Shown here in pieces: positions 19,533 through 30,398 of a DNA stretch of 64,000 bases. Made by a program: the position numbers and the translations under genes. This DNA is from Leptospira broomii serovar Hurstbridge str. 5399 (GTDB taxonomy: Bacteria > Spirochaetota > Leptospiria > Leptospirales > Leptospiraceae). The DNA lies in contig NZ_AHMO02000004.1 of NCBI RefSeq assembly GCF_000243715.2, positions 64,501 through 128,500 on the forward strand. The letters run 5' to 3'. The notes beneath the pieces were generated by a model that was given only the letters and a program-made list of their open reading frames with translations, did not search any database and was not told where the DNA came from. How positions within the stretch are numbered: the stretch's first letter is position 1; every line of letters starts with the position of its first letter.

Positions 19533-20537
19533 TTAAAAGGTCGTCCCGGCGGATCCGATCATCTCCATAAAGTCGAAATTCTGGGAGGCTCTTTCTTTAC
19601 TTCTTCCCGTTGTTAGGATACTTGGCAAGTCTATGTATCCGCCTCTCGCGCCGAATTCTATGAAAAAGGATTTAAACAGGTCGAGTCTAGCTCCTACGTA
19701 GGCGGTGAGTCCGTACCCGGACAAATGGAAGTGATTATTTTTTCCTTCCCCGAACAGTCGGACGTCACTTCGGCATATAACCGGTCCGCCCCCTGCGGAA
19801 CCTACCAAACTGAACGCATGCTCTCCGTCTTTTGAAACCCAAAATGAATTCGTAAAACCGGGTTCGATAAAGAAGAAGTTCAAACCATCGGTATGTTCGA
19901 ACTTTAAAAAGTCGGGTGTGATGTTCACCGTTTGTCCGCCGCCGTGGTACCCGGCAAACTGATTAAGATTGTTCGGAAACGTATATAGATAAACTGCGGA
20001 TTCGGGAGAAGTCGCGAATCTAGCTTTTTCTATCGCCAAGGGATCGATATAACCGGATATGGTTCCTGCTTGTCCGGTGGTCATTACGTATTTCATATGG
20101 TCTTCTCCGAAGGAGATGAAAAAATGATCCGTAATATAGTACGCGAACTTGAAATTGAACTGAGGAGTTTCCCATAAAGAGAGATTTACATAAGAGGAAT
20201 CTAAACTTTGGGGTTTGTCCCGTGCATCGACTCCCTTTAAAGTAAAGTGGTATCCGGGGCCTCTAAAGTTGATATCGCTTTGCGAAAAAGCGGTTCTATT
20301 ATAACCCCATTGAAACGTCCAAGTACCCTTTCTCTCATCGACTCGCCTAACGTTCGCTTTGGGTTTGGAGGAATCCGATTCCTGTTTTACATCGGCCGCA
20401 GCGAACGGCACCTCCGTTTTGTCCGGCTCTTTCGACTCTATGTTCGACGTTATAGTAATCGTAGGGATGATTATCAACGCTAGATAATAAGCGAACTTTC
20501 CGTTTAGGGTTGTTTCGGGGAAAAACTTATTTTTCAT
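19533..20537 (-). CDS. Putative outer membrane beta-barrel protein, unknown function
   Basis: The 334-residue product has an N-terminal hydrophobic segment (FAYYLALIIIPTITITSNI) fitting a signal peptide, a short linker rich in Ser, Lys and Asp, and then many alternating aromatic-polar strands such as WTFQWGYNRTAF and AYVGARLDLFKSFFIEFGAR, ending in Phe (GSAGTTF). Terminal Phe and this strand pattern are typical of outer membrane barrels. AAAGG lies upstream of the ATG. I do not recognise a named family. It sits directly upstream of ruvA, which may only share its transcript. Confidence 0.6.
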   Translation of the reverse strand: MKNKFFPETTLNGKFAYYLALIIIPTITITSNIESKEPDKTEVPFAAADVKQESDSSKPKANVRRVDERKGTWTFQWGYNRTAFSQSDINFRGPGYHFTLKGVDARDKPQSLDSSYVNLSLWETPQFNFKFAYYITDHFFISFGEDHMKYVMTTGQAGTISGYIDPLAIEKARFATSPESAVYLYTFPNNLNQFAGYHGGGQTVNITPDFLKFEHTDGLNFFFIEPGFTNSFWVSKDGEHAFSLVGSAGGGPVICRSDVRLFGEGKNNHFHLSGYGLTAYVGARLDLFKSFFIEFGARGGYIDLPSILTTGRSKERASQNFDFMEMIGSAGTTF

Positions 20538-20616
20538 TTCTCTGGTACCTTTGGCTTTGTTTCGAAAATACCAGAATTCATAAAATGAAATATGACGCCA
20601 GATTTTTTCCCTATAC

Positions 20617-21732
20617 TTATTCTAAATCGATGCCGCTACCGATCGTCCAAGGAACCACTCTGACCCCGTTTTTATTTCCCCAGGATATACCAGTATATAA
20701 GGGATTTAACCCTTTTATGTCCGGAATTTCGGGAAAATTAAGTTTTCCTTTTAAATCCAATACAGGCTCTTGCGGGAGATCGTCCCCGAGAGGAAAGGTT
20801 CCCCAGTGAATGGGAGCGAACGATTTGGCACCCAAGTCTATCGAAGCTGTAAGAGCCTCGTCCGGACCGATATGCGCGTGTTTCATAAACCATCTGGGTT
20901 TATATGCTCCGATCGGAAGAAATGCCAAATCGATAGGTTTTCCTAAAAGCTTTGCGATTTCCTTAAAGTGAATGGAGTAACCTGTGTCCCCTGCAAAGTA
21001 GATCAGTTTACCGGCTGCCTCGATGACATAACTTCCCCAAAAATATTGGTTCGTATCATTAACTCCCATGCGACTCCAGTGGTACGCCGGAAGAAATATT
21101 ATCTTTACGAAATCATAATGGGTTACTTGGCCGATTTCCTGGACTTGCGCTAGGCCGAGCTTTTCATCTTCCGAGAAGGCTTTCATTCCGGACGGTAGCA
21201 GGATTTTTAAATTAGGGTTTTTAGAGCGTAGAAAACGGAGACTGTCCCGATCCAAATGGTCCCTATGAGCATGACTGACGATCGCGAAATCCACCGCGGG
21301 AAGAGATTCTTTCGGAATCGGCAAAGGAACCCAGCGGTCTACCAAAACCGGTGTCGGAGATTCAAAGATAGGATCGGTCAGTATATTGATCGTTTTTCCT
21401 TTTTGAGTTATGGAAATCCAGATCGTGGAATGACCTAACCATACGGTTCTGATCCTTCCCTCCGCTGCGATCAAGTCTCCTGCAGATCTTTCTAATATCA
21501 AAGGTAATTCGTTACTCAGTCCCTTGACTGCGGGAGGATCATGCGGACCGAACAGTTTCCATTTTAATACGGAAAATAAGGATTTGCCGACGAGTTCTTC
21601 GTCGGGAGCCAAGTTTCTATACCGGCCATCTTTATAACTAGGGGAAGAAACACGATCAGGATCTAACGGAAAGCACCCTGCAATTCCAATAAGAAGTAGA
21701 GAAAAAATCGTAGCTTGTCTAGCTTTTATCAT
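20617..21732 (-). CDS. MBL-fold metallohydrolase lipoprotein, NAPE-PLD/UlaG-like
   Basis: The 371-residue product starts at the ATG at 21732, giving a lipoprotein signal with Cys20 (LLLIGIAGC). The mature region has the metallo-beta-lactamase metal motif SHAHRDHLD, then FAGDTGY and a C-terminal FAPIHWGTF, the arrangement found in the NAPE-hydrolysing phospholipase D-like branch. WLGHSTIWI is the usual N-terminal strand of this group. Longer starts (to 21828) would place the signal internally. Metal-dependent phosphodiester or ester hydrolysis is the family role; the substrate is unknown. Divergent from the desaturase gene, with a 97-bp shared upstream region. Confidence 0.83.
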   Translation of the reverse strand: MIKARQATIFSLLLIGIAGCFPLDPDRVSSPSYKDGRYRNLAPDEELVGKSLFSVLKWKLFGPHDPPAVKGLSNELPLILERSAGDLIAAEGRIRTVWLGHSTIWISITQKGKTINILTDPIFESPTPVLVDRWVPLPIPKESLPAVDFAIVSHAHRDHLDRDSLRFLRSKNPNLKILLPSGMKAFSEDEKLGLAQVQEIGQVTHYDFVKIIFLPAYHWSRMGVNDTNQYFWGSYVIEAAGKLIYFAGDTGYSIHFKEIAKLLGKPIDLAFLPIGAYKPRWFMKHAHIGPDEALTASIDLGAKSFAPIHWGTFPLGDDLPQEPVLDLKGKLNFPEIPDIKGLNPLYTGISWGNKNGVRVVPWTIGSGIDLE

Positions 21733-21829
21733 ATCGTTAACTTGGACCGATCGTGTATAAAACAGGAGGCAATTTTTTCCTGTCGAAACGATTGCCGCCC
21801 AAACTGGAGAATTAGAATAGGAAATCAAG

Positions 21830-22768
21830 ATGTCTTTTTCTTCGGCGATTCCAGCAAGAGATCTTCCTACCAGCTTGAATGTCAGGTTGGCCTGGCTATT
21901 CTTATTCTTTTTTGGATGCTTCTATTATGCTATACCGATCTTTCTAGCTCGATCTCCCGTCGCGTTTTGGATCGGATTGCCGGTTGCGATATTGACTGGA
22001 CCATTGTCTTATGCGCTTTGGAATTTAATCCATGAAAGCATCCACGGAAATTTTTCCAATAATCGTTCCCAAAATCAATTTTGGGGAAGATGTCTTGCGA
22101 TTCTATTCGGAACTCAATTTGCCGTATTGAAAGCCGGCCATTTGATGCATCATAAATACAATCGGGAAGTAGGAGATCGGATTGAATTCTTTGAGCTGAG
22201 GTCCGCCTATCCTCGCTGGCTACAAAGTTTGCGGTATTATTTTAGGATCACCCTTGCAACGTACTGTTTTGAGGTCTTGGTCGGTTTATTTTTAGCATTA
22301 CCGACCAATCTAACAAAACCGATTTCTACCAAGATCTCGAAACTTCCGATCGAAGAAGCATTCTTCAAGTGGGTGTACAAGCCGGAAATTCTGAGCGAAA
22401 TCAGAAAAGATTTATTTTTTACGGCGATGATTTACGCTCCTTCCGTTTGGCTTTTCGGAAAACACTGCTGGATTCTATGTATTGCGCTATTGCTTAGAGC
22501 ATTCTTTGTTTCTTTTTTCGATAACGCCTACCATTATGGGAAGGAGATCGATGATAAGAACTCGGCGTATAATTTGTATTTGCCGTTTCGATTAAGCGGG
22601 TATTTTTTTCATTTCAATTATCATCGAATTCATCACAGATTTCCCGGAGTGCCATGGAACCGATTGCCCGTGCAAATGGAAGCGAGCGGGGATATTTGGG
22701 ATCGAGGATTTTGGGGACAGGCTTGGAGTCAATGGGGCGGTTTGTTGGACGAGCCGAGAAAAGATTAG
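21830..22768 (+). CDS. Membrane fatty acid desaturase
   Basis: This 312-residue membrane diiron enzyme carries the three histidine boxes of the desaturase/hydroxylase superfamily: HESIH at residues 68-72, HLMHH at 104-108 and HRIHH at 265-269. Membrane helices flank them (for example VRLAWLFLFFFGCFYYAIPIFL). It should introduce a double bond, or possibly a hydroxyl group, in acyl chains or related lipids. The gene is 6 bp upstream of the MgtC-like gene, suggesting a shared transcript. Exact regiospecificity cannot be inferred. Confidence 0.88.
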   Translation: MSFSSAIPARDLPTSLNVRLAWLFLFFFGCFYYAIPIFLARSPVAFWIGLPVAILTGPLSYALWNLIHESIHGNFSNNRSQNQFWGRCLAILFGTQFAVLKAGHLMHHKYNREVGDRIEFFELRSAYPRWLQSLRYYFRITLATYCFEVLVGLFLALPTNLTKPISTKISKLPIEEAFFKWVYKPEILSEIRKDLFFTAMIYAPSVWLFGKHCWILCIALLLRAFFVSFFDNAYHYGKEIDDKNSAYNLYLPFRLSGYFFHFNYHRIHHRFPGVPWNRLPVQMEASGDIWDRGFWGQAWSQWGGLLDEPRKD

Positions 22769-22774
22769 GATAAC

Positions 22775-23488
22775 ATGGAAGCATTTCATAAAATTAATAT
22801 TATATCTTTGTTGGATACGATCATAAGCTTAAGCGCCGCTTTTGTTCTTGGCGGACTGATCGGGTTGGAAAGACAGTATCGGCAAAGAACGGCGGGTTTG
22901 CGGACGAACGTACTTGTGTCGGTAGGATCTGCAATTTTTGTAGACGCGGCAAATCGACTGAATGGGCATGAGGGCGCAGTTCACGTAATGGCTTATGTTG
23001 TTTCGGGAATCGGTTTTCTTGGCGCAGGGGTGATCATGCGTGGGGACGGTAATGTCCGCGGTTTGAATACCGCTGCAACTCTTTGGACTTCCGCTGCAGT
23101 AGGGGCTTGCGCCGGAGCGGACCTTCTTTTAGAAGCATTTCTAGGTTCTGCCTTCGTACTTGCGACCAATACGTTATTAAGGCCGATCGTGAACCGTATT
23201 AATCGTCAACCTTTGGATACTAGATTCGTAGAAGCGACGACTACTATGAATGTAATTACAGGAAGGGAAAAACATAAGGAGGCGCTGCAACTATTGGAAC
23301 AATTCTTGGAGCAGGCCAACTACCCGGTTCGGGACCTCATTATCAGTCCGTTCGGGAGCGATTTAGTTCAGATCCGAGCGGTTTTAGTTTCTACTTCCGT
23401 TGAAGGAGTGGAGTTGGATAGTCTGGTTGAAGAGCTGACTAAACAAGATAGCATTAAACAGGCATTTTGGACGAGTACGACGGAATGA
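22775..23488 (+). CDS. MgtC/SapB family membrane protein
   Basis: The 237-residue product has the MgtC core: a helix pair, then [20 protein letters not shown], the [12 protein letters not shown] segment and [20 protein letters not shown]. The C-terminal 80 residues form a soluble domain of ACT-like size. MgtC proteins affect magnesium homeostasis, ATP synthase or virulence in other bacteria. It follows the desaturase by 6 bp; a GGAT precedes the ATG weakly. Family assignment is firm, role in this organism is not. Confidence 0.92.
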   Translation: MEAFHKINIISLLDTIISLSAAFVLGGLIGLERQYRQRTAGLRTNVLVSVGSAIFVDAANRLNGHEGAVHVMAYVVSGIGFLGAGVIMRGDGNVRGLNTAATLWTSAAVGACAGADLLLEAFLGSAFVLATNTLLRPIVNRINRQPLDTRFVEATTTMNVITGREKHKEALQLLEQFLEQANYPVRDLIISPFGSDLVQIRAVLVSTSVEGVELDSLVEELTKQDSIKQAFWTSTTE

Positions 23489-24107
23489 GTCGAGTTATAG
23501 TTTCTCCCGAACGAATTTTATATTTCGGCAAGAATGATAGTTTGATATCGGATGAATTATTTAACGTATTTATTCTGTTTAAATAATAGCATTTATTAAA
23601 TCCGATCTTCGAAAGATTGCATAACTCGCCTCAGTATAATTACTAAAAACGTTGGCATAGTTTTCGGGAGCCGAATTGATATCTTACTAGACTTTAAAGC
23701 GATGGAATTTTAAGAAATACGACTTATATAAAAAGGAATTCATTCGAAGCATCTAATGAGATGCATATTTTGAAATTTCTGAAATACTGTTAGCCGTCTT
23801 AAATAAAAAAATCGAATATAAATCGGCAGAAAAAGTTTGGGGATTTTCGCGCATTAGGTTGGTATTAAAATCGGGCCATTTAATTAGTCCTCGGTCTAGC
23901 GTGAAAGTATCCGCTATTATTGAGCTACGCCTTTACTATCAGCAGAATCGTACTTGAATCTCAGTTATTCGAGACACAAATAAAAATTTGAATTCCGATT
24001 CCGGTAGAATCCGGTCTTTCAAATTTGCTGCGTCTATTTTTTCCTTCCCTTGACCTCACCGTGATTTTTGTCAGTTTTGCCAAACAAACCTACGGATTTA
24101 GGAACTA
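23489..24107. other. 619-bp AT-rich intergenic region
   Basis: No convincing open frame or RNA gene is visible between the MgtC-like and RND genes. The stretch is distinctly more AT-rich than its flanks. A TTGACC at 24051 and the LexA-like box at 24076 lie near the RND start. Short AT hairpins occur (for example CCGAA/TTCGG around 23510), but none has a clean T-run. Confidence 0.6.
24076..24088. promoter_or_regulatory. TTTG-N5-CAAA box, LexA-like, before the RND gene
   Basis: TTTGCCAAACAAA matches the TTTG-N5-CAAA pattern reported for Leptospira LexA. It lies 20 bp before the RND ATG. Only eight bases are fixed, so about one chance match is expected in a window this size. Confidence 0.3.
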
Positions 24108-27100
24108 ATGAGAGCAATTATAGAATCATTTATTAAGAACCGATTATTCTTTTATCTAGGAACTAGCTTTGTCTTCCTAGCGGGAATCGTATCTTTGTTA
24201 GGTTTACGCCGAGATACATTTCCTAATGTGGATATGAAGCAGCTCGTGATTACCACGAAATTTCCGGGAGCCTCACCGGCCGATGTGGAGCTTCGAGTCA
24301 CATATCCGATCGAAGAGAAAATTAAGGAAATCGACGGAATAGACGAAATACGTTCTTTTTCGAGAAATTCCGCATCGGATATAGATGTTCGGGTTAGTCT
24401 GGAAGAAAAGGATCCTGAAAAGATTTTAGACGAGATTCGCCGTGCGGTAGACAATGCGATTTCCGAATTCCCGCCTCAAGTTACGGAGAAACCGAAAATC
24501 ATAGAAAGAAAATCAAGTTCGTATCCGGTTTTGGAATTTTCCGTTTTTGGGGGAAAAGACGAAATCGAACTACACACAACGGCCGAGTTTTTGGAAAGAG
24601 AGCTAGAAAAAATTTCCGGAGTGGCTCGCGTGGACGTCTTCGGAAAGAGGGATCGTGAATGGCAGATATTGGTGAACGCGAATCGATTGAAGCATTATCA
24701 ATTGGATCTTTCCGATATTACCACTGCGATTCGAAATAGAAATGTGAATTTACCGGCCGGGTCCGTGGATTCCGAGACGGCGTTCGACCTTAGAATCGAC
24801 GGAGAATTTAGAAATCCATCCGATATTTATAAAATTCCGATTCGCACCAACGATCTTTTCTCCAAAGTCGAATTGGGGAGTCTCGCTCGAGTCGAAGATA
24901 CTTTTGAATATCCCAGATTTCTCGCAATTGCGAACGGAAAGCAAGGTCTGATTCTTTCCGTGGTAAAAAAGGAGAGAGCCGACGCGATAGATGTGGCCGA
25001 TCATGTGCGTAAGCGTTTGGCCGAATTGGAAAAAACAGCTCCGCCTGAAATTAAAACCGTGATGTTAAGCGACGAAGCAAAGCGGACCAGTAAGCGTTTG
25101 GATATCGTTTCCAATAATGCCTTAATCGGATTTTGCATCGTTTTCGGTATCCTGTTTCTTTTCCTGGATTTCAGAACGGCTACGATTACTTCTTTATCGC
25201 TTCCTATTTCCATGTTAATGACTTTTGCCGTGCTTCCTTTTTTCGACGTATCCTTCAATATGATTTCCATGATGGGATTGATCATAGCTCTCGGAATGCT
25301 CGTCGACAACTCGATCGTGATCTCGGAGAATATTTACACGTATCTCGGAAAGAATATGGATTCGTTTACTGCATCCGTTAAAGGTACTCTGGAAATGCTG
25401 GTTCCGATTTTCGGATCATACCTTACGACGGTTGCCGCGTTTCTTCCGATGCTTTTTATGTCCGGAGTTATGGGAAAGTTCGTTTGGCAGATTCCTCTCG
25501 TAGTGATTGTTGCTTTGACGGCTAGTTTGATAGAATCCTTTTTATTTTTGCCGGCACGGATCACCGCATTCGCAAAAACTCCGGACCAATTAAAGCGGAC
25601 GACCGGTTTTAGAAAAACCTTGGACGCTTTCTTTCATAGAATGGAGGAGCGCTTTTCCGATTTCGTAGCATTTACGTTACGTCATAAATATTCCTCTTTC
25701 ATAACCATCTTGATTCTGATTCTGGCCTCCTTCGTGGCGTTGAGCCGGATGAAGTTCATTCTTTTTCCTAAGGAAGATATAGAAATTTTTACCGTTAAAG
25801 CGGAATTTCCCAGCTCGTTTCGAATCTATCAAACTAGGGAAAAAATGAAATACATGGAGACGATTATTAAAAGAATTCCGCCGGACGAACTCGTAAGCTA
25901 TTCCATTAAAATCGGAGTTCAACAGACCGATCCGGAAGATCCGCTTTCGCGATACGGGGAAAATCTTGGGGTGATTTTGGTTTATCTGACGCCCGAATCG
26001 GAAAGAAAAAGAAAAGCGGGAGAAATCCTTGCTTCTCTAGAATCGGATTTTCGTAAGACTCCTAGTTTAGTGGACGTTTATATGGAGGAATTCGGGGCGG
26101 CCCCTCCGATCGGCGCGCCGATTACGGTTTCAATATTAGGAAAAGATTATAAGGATTTGACGAAAGTTTCTGCGGAATTGCAGACTTTTCTGAAGACGAT
26201 TCCGGGCGTCCATTCGGTTAGAGACGATTATCGGTACGGTCGCAAACAGATGCAAGTTCGGTTGGACGAAGGTTTGGAAAGTTTTACCGGAGTCTCTACT
26301 TTCGCGGCGGCAAATATGCTTCGAACGGCGTACGACGGGGAACGAGCAGGAACCGTAAGAAAGGGGCGAACTAAGATTTATCTTCGAGTCATGTACGATA
26401 AGGATTTTAGAAAAAATCCGGATGAGATCAAGCACATTCCGCTGCGGAATAAAGCGGGAAATATTACCCATTTGTCCAAGATTTCAAAAATGGAGCTGGT
26501 CGATTCCCCCGAACTTCTATCTCATAGGGAGTTTGAAAGGGCAATAACGGTGAATGCGGAGATCAAGGTCGATCAAATTACGGCTCACGAAGCGAATTCG
26601 AAAATTATAGAAGTCTTTAAACCTTTGATAGAGCGCCAATATCCCGGAATCTCGCTTGCATTCGGTGGGGAAGAAAAGGATACACAAAGATCCATGGAAT
26701 CTCTAGGAAAGGCCGGCCTTTTGGCGCTATTCGGAATTTTCGCCATTTTAGCTTTGACGATGCAGAATTTTTGGAAACCTTTCCTGATTCTGAGCACGAT
26801 TCCGTTAGGGATCATGGGAATCGTACTAGGTTTTCCTCTTTCAGGTAAGTCGATCAGCTTCCTTGCAATGATCGGGATTATCGGACTCGCCGGCGTGCTT
26901 GTAAACGCATCCATCGTACTTGTGGATTGCATCGATTCGATTCAAAAGGGATCCACGGATTCTATGGACGAAATTCTGTTGGAAGCAAGTCGAAGGAGAT
27001 TTCGACCAATTCTTTTAACAACGCTTACGACGGTTGCGGGAATTCTTCCGACGGCCTACGGTCTAGGTGGAACGGATCCGGTCCTAGTTCCGATGACTTT

Positions 27101-27212
27101 AGCTTTAGGTTGGGGACTTGGGTTCGGCACATTGGGAAGTCTACTTTATGTGCCGGTAACTCTTTCAGTTTTTCACCGGTTTGCTTCGAAAAAAAAGAAG
27201 GTTCATCATTAG
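24108..27212 (+). CDS. RND superfamily efflux permease (AcrB/HAE1-like)
   Basis: This 1034-residue inner membrane pump has the RND layout: first helix at the N-terminus, a large periplasmic porter domain, six helices, a second porter domain and six more helices. Family motifs are visible: [10 protein letters not shown] near residue 55, the proton-relay helix [17 protein letters not shown] with Asp400, and the C-terminal [18 protein letters not shown]. Residue 401 is Asn where AcrB has a second Asp, a variant seen in many RND branches. No membrane fusion protein or outer membrane channel gene is adjacent, so its partners must be encoded elsewhere. Substrate unknown. Confidence 0.92.
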   Translation: MRAIIESFIKNRLFFYLGTSFVFLAGIVSLLGLRRDTFPNVDMKQLVITTKFPGASPADVELRVTYPIEEKIKEIDGIDEIRSFSRNSASDIDVRVSLEEKDPEKILDEIRRAVDNAISEFPPQVTEKPKIIERKSSSYPVLEFSVFGGKDEIELHTTAEFLERELEKISGVARVDVFGKRDREWQILVNANRLKHYQLDLSDITTAIRNRNVNLPAGSVDSETAFDLRIDGEFRNPSDIYKIPIRTNDLFSKVELGSLARVEDTFEYPRFLAIANGKQGLILSVVKKERADAIDVADHVRKRLAELEKTAPPEIKTVMLSDEAKRTSKRLDIVSNNALIGFCIVFGILFLFLDFRTATITSLSLPISMLMTFAVLPFFDVSFNMISMMGLIIALGMLVDNSIVISENIYTYLGKNMDSFTASVKGTLEMLVPIFGSYLTTVAAFLPMLFMSGVMGKFVWQIPLVVIVALTASLIESFLFLPARITAFAKTPDQLKRTTGFRKTLDAFFHRMEERFSDFVAFTLRHKYSSFITILILILASFVALSRMKFILFPKEDIEIFTVKAEFPSSFRIYQTREKMKYMETIIKRIPPDELVSYSIKIGVQQTDPEDPLSRYGENLGVILVYLTPESERKRKAGEILASLESDFRKTPSLVDVYMEEFGAAPPIGAPITVSILGKDYKDLTKVSAELQTFLKTIPGVHSVRDDYRYGRKQMQVRLDEGLESFTGVSTFAAANMLRTAYDGERAGTVRKGRTKIYLRVMYDKDFRKNPDEIKHIPLRNKAGNITHLSKISKMELVDSPELLSHREFERAITVNAEIKVDQITAHEANSKIIEVFKPLIERQYPGISLAFGGEEKDTQRSMESLGKAGLLALFGIFAILALTMQNFWKPFLILSTIPLGIMGIVLGFPLSGKSISFLAMIGIIGLAGVLVNASIVLVDCIDSIQKGSTDSMDEILLEASRRRFRPILLTTLTTVAGILPTAYGLGGTDPVLVPMTLALGWGLGFGTLGSLLYVPVTLSVFHRFASKKKKVHH

Positions 27213-27274
27213 AAGCAGGGTGGCGTTGAATCGATTCGATTGGAATTAGATTCTCCAACCGATTTTGAATTTTC

Positions 27275-27410
27275 GCGACAGGGATGCGAAGGGCAAAGTC
27301 CGGACGCGTGGTTCATAGGGTAGGTTGCCGCTCGGGTGCATTTAAGCGCACGGATGAGCGGGACTCCGCGAACCCGTAGCAGCCCGGTCCTGCCTAAGCA
27401 GGAGTCGCCC
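27275..27410. other. GC-rich structured intergenic element before pyrB
   Basis: GC content rises sharply over this stretch. GCGAC (27275-27279) can pair with GTCGC (27404-27408) enclosing two hairpins: CCGCTC..GTGC (27328-27339) with GCAC..GAGCGG (27348-27361), and TCCTGC (27388-27393) with GCAGGA (27398-27403) around CTAA. No open frame fits. It recalls GC-rich intergenic repeats I associate with Leptospira genomes, but only one copy lies in this window. It could be a structured RNA, a mobile miniature element, or part of the pyrB leader. Confidence 0.45.
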
Positions 27411-27509
27411 TAAGACCTTCGTTTATTAAATAGAACGGCGTCGAATGAATCTTTTTTCGTATCTAAATCTCTTGCGTACCATTCCCCTCGCCTGATCCTG
27501 TCCAATGGA

Positions 27510-28436
27510 ATGTCGTACGATCATAAGAATATTCTAGATACGGAACAATTCTCCAAAGAAGACCTTGATTTCCTAGTGAAGCAAACTAGGGAAATGGAAC
27601 GTTTGATGGAGGCCGGTAAGGCCTTCGGAATCCTGGAAGGAAAACTTCTGGCTTCGCTCTTCTTTGAGGCTTCTACTCGGACCCGATTGTCTTTCGAAGC
27701 CGCCATGGAGCGACTGGGGGGAAGAGTCATTTCCACGGTGGGCTTTCAATTCTCATCCATTTCGAAAGGTGAAACCCTATATGATACGATGAAAATGGTC
27801 GAAGCGTATGCGGACATCGCGGTGATTCGACATCCTGTGGAAGGTTCTTCCAGAATCGCAGCCGGTGCGGTAAGTATTCCAGTGATTAATGCAGGTGACG
27901 GAGCGGGACAACATCCGACTCAGGCGTTATTGGATTTGTATACGATCATTTCCGAAAAAGGGAAATTGGACGGGCTGGTGCTTGCGTTTATCGGAGATTT
28001 AAAATACGGCCGAACGATCCATAGTCTTATCAATCTATTGCGCCACTATAAAGTACATTTGTATCTTATCTCTCCGCCGGAACTTGCTCTTCCAGATTCT
28101 TATAAGAAAGGTCTTTCCGGTTTTCCGATCTCTTTCGAAGAAAGCGAGGACATCAAAAAAGTCTGGGAATGCGACGTCGCCTATGTGACTCGAATTCAAG
28201 AGGAACGATTTCCCGATCACAGAGAATTCGAGAGATTAAAGGAATCCTTTAAGGTAAATAAGGAACTCATTCTTGCGTCTAAGAAAGATACGACGATATT
28301 GCACCCGCTTCCTAGAGTGAATGAGCTTTCGACCGACGTTGACGATCTACCGAACGCGGCCTATTTTCGCCAGGCAAAATACGGTGTCGTAAGCAGAATG
28401 ACTTTGCTTTGCCTTTCTCTTGGAGTGAAGTTCTGA
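27510..28436 (+). CDS. pyrB: Aspartate carbamoyltransferase catalytic subunit
   Basis: PyrB condenses carbamoyl phosphate with aspartate in pyrimidine synthesis. The 308-residue product has the carbamoyl-phosphate motif [13 protein letters not shown] (residues 51-63), [16 protein letters not shown] and the aspartate-site HPLPRVNE. Length is standard. No pyrI regulatory subunit is adjacent. The Shine-Dalgarno is weak, as with many genes here. A structured GC-rich stretch lies 100 bp upstream. Confidence 0.97.
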   Translation: MSYDHKNILDTEQFSKEDLDFLVKQTREMERLMEAGKAFGILEGKLLASLFFEASTRTRLSFEAAMERLGGRVISTVGFQFSSISKGETLYDTMKMVEAYADIAVIRHPVEGSSRIAAGAVSIPVINAGDGAGQHPTQALLDLYTIISEKGKLDGLVLAFIGDLKYGRTIHSLINLLRHYKVHLYLISPPELALPDSYKKGLSGFPISFEESEDIKKVWECDVAYVTRIQEERFPDHREFERLKESFKVNKELILASKKDTTILHPLPRVNELSTDVDDLPNAAYFRQAKYGVVSRMTLLCLSLGVKF

Positions 28437-28509
28437 TCGATATTTTGCTTGTCGCAATTGTTTCGAATCGCACTGGAATCAAAATCCCCCAAGCAAAGCC
28501 TTATTCTTA

Positions 28510-28869
28510 ATGGAACGGAAAATCTGGACATACGAAGAAGCCCGTAAAATTCTACCTTATGTTAGGTCGATTACCGAAGAATTTTACTCGTCCGTTAATG
28601 AATTACATCGAGAACTCAAAGAAGAAATATTAAGAGAAAACGAGTTGGAGGCTAAAGAAAGCCAACTCGAAGAATTGTTAATCGAATGGGCCGAGAAGAT
28701 CCGCGAACTAGGGATCGAAGTTAAAGGACTTTGGTTAGTCGATTTCGATAACGGAAGAGGATATTATTGTTGGCATCTGGGAGAGGAGGATCTCCTCTTC
28801 GAACACGGGTACGACGAAGGCTTTTCCGGACGAAGGCCGATCGACGATAATGACGAGGAAAACGAATAA
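28510..28869 (+). CDS. DUF2203 family protein
   Basis: The 119-residue product fits DUF2203: an N-terminal [16 protein letters not shown] helix, a charged coiled-coil middle, VKGLWLVDF and the signature [14 protein letters not shown] followed by [13 protein letters not shown]. The tail is acidic. It ends 5 bp before dapL, suggesting joint expression. The function of this widespread small family is unknown. Confidence 0.88.
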   Translation: MERKIWTYEEARKILPYVRSITEEFYSSVNELHRELKEEILRENELEAKESQLEELLIEWAEKIRELGIEVKGLWLVDFDNGRGYYCWHLGEEDLLFEHGYDEGFSGRRPIDDNDEENE

Positions 28870-28874
28870 AGAGT

Positions 28875-30101
28875 ATGGCGAATATCAACGAGAACTATTT
28901 GAAATTAAAAGCCGGGTATCTATTTCCGGAGATCGGACGCAGGGTTAAAGCGTATTCCGAGAAAAATCCCAGCGCAAAAATTATCCGTTTAGGGATCGGA
29001 GACGTTACTCTGCCGTTAGCGCCGTCCGTAGTCGATGCCTTGGTAAAATCCTCTCAAGAAATGGGAACGTCGCAAGGGTTTCATGGATATGGACCGGAAC
29101 AAGGGTATTCTTTTCTCTTAAAAGCGATCGCGGAGAACGATTACGCTTCATTAGGCGTAACCTTGGACGAAAGTGAAATTTTCGTTTCCGACGGTTCCAA
29201 ATGCGATTGCGGAAACATTCAAGAAATCTTTTCCGCAGACGCGAAGATCGCTATCGGAGATCCAGTATACCCCGTTTACGTGGATACGAACGTTATGGCA
29301 GGTCGCACCGGCGAAGCGGGACCTGACGGGCGTTATGCGAATTTGATTTATATGCCCGCGACGAAAGAGAACGGATTCCAACCGGAATTTCCGAAAGAAC
29401 GTCCTGATTTAATTTACCTCTGTTTCCCGAACAATCCGACCGGAACAGTCGCTTCTAAGGAAGCTCTGAAAGGATGGGTCGATTTCGCAAAAAAAAATCG
29501 GAGCATTATTCTTTACGACTCTGCGTACGAGGCTTTTATTTCCGAACCTGGAATTCCTCGTTCGATTTATGAAATAGAAGGAGCGAGAGAAGTCGCGATC
29601 GAGTTCAGATCCTTTTCCAAGACTGCGGGCTTTACGGGTTTACGGTGTGCGTATATCGTAATTCCGAAAGAGCTGAAAGGCAAGACAAGGGACGGTCAAG
29701 AAATATCAATCGCCTCGCTTTGGAGTCGACGTCATACGACCAAATTCAACGGAGTTTCTTACGTGACTCAAAAAGCCGCCGAGGCAATTTACTCGACTCA
29801 GGGAAAGAAAGAAATTCGAGAAAATATCGCTTATTACATGGAAAACGCAAAAGCGATTCGAGAAGGACTGCAAAATGTCGGTTATGACGTGTTTGGTGGA
29901 ATAAACGCGCCCTATATTTGGCTAAAAACTCCTGACCATTTAAGTTCTTGGGATTTCTTTGATCGATTACTAGATAAGGCGCAGGTCGTCGGAACTCCCG
30001 GTTCCGGATTCGGTCCTGCCGGGGAAGGTTATTTCAGACTTTCCGCATTCGGTAAGAAAGAGGACGTGGTCGAGGCCATTCGAAGAATTTCGGCTCTCTG
30101 A
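28875..30101 (+). CDS. dapL: LL-diaminopimelate aminotransferase
   Basis: DapL converts tetrahydrodipicolinate to LL-diaminopimelate in one step, bypassing the succinylase and acetylase branches of lysine and peptidoglycan synthesis. This 408-residue PLP enzyme begins with the family start [19 protein letters not shown], has [27 protein letters not shown] and the PLP lysine in [11 protein letters not shown] (Lys249). DapL is the route known in Leptospira, chlamydiae and plants. Start ATG at 28875 follows AAAGAGT. Confidence 0.96.
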   Translation: MANINENYLKLKAGYLFPEIGRRVKAYSEKNPSAKIIRLGIGDVTLPLAPSVVDALVKSSQEMGTSQGFHGYGPEQGYSFLLKAIAENDYASLGVTLDESEIFVSDGSKCDCGNIQEIFSADAKIAIGDPVYPVYVDTNVMAGRTGEAGPDGRYANLIYMPATKENGFQPEFPKERPDLIYLCFPNNPTGTVASKEALKGWVDFAKKNRSIILYDSAYEAFISEPGIPRSIYEIEGAREVAIEFRSFSKTAGFTGLRCAYIVIPKELKGKTRDGQEISIASLWSRRHTTKFNGVSYVTQKAAEAIYSTQGKKEIRENIAYYMENAKAIREGLQNVGYDVFGGINAPYIWLKTPDHLSSWDFFDRLLDKAQVVGTPGSGFGPAGEGYFRLSAFGKKEDVVEAIRRISAL

Positions 30102-30126
30102 GAGTTTCGTTAGTAAATGGAAACTT

Positions 30127-30279
30127 GAAGGAAACAGTTTGTGGGAGCTCCTACAACGCATAGAGGCGGAAAGTAGTTGCCGTCTTCGCTGTTTTGTGAA
30201 ATAGGGACGGGTACCGCCGCTTCGCTCCGGCCCCCGCCCAGGAAGGGCGGGGAATTTCTCGCTCTCGAGCAACCGCGCA
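30127..30279 (+). repeat. Dispersed palindrome-hairpin element, copy A
   Basis: A 153-bp unit with near-palindrome GTGGGAGCTCCTAC (30141-30154), a 70-bp middle ending GTGAAATAGGGACGGGTACC, and a GC hairpin (arms 30232-30239 and 30245-30252, loop AGGAA). It matches copy B at 30399-30551 at about 147 of 153 positions with no gaps. The 599-bp gap between dapL and the next gene consists mostly of these two copies plus a 119-bp unique spacer (30280-30398) that holds nothing recognisable. Confidence 0.9.
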
Positions 30280-30398
30280 ATGGGCTAGCAGAGTCATGCG
30301 CGGAAATCTAACCAATGTTACTATGGGCAAAGGATCCAGGAATCTAGGTCGCCCGTACATTCTTTCCTTTCACTTTTCACACCGGGAACTATTTCGCA

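Noticed and set aside
27275..27410. RNase P RNA, because of AAGTCCGGAC
   Set aside because: Only one short stretch recalls RNase P; the other conserved regions and the overall length do not match.
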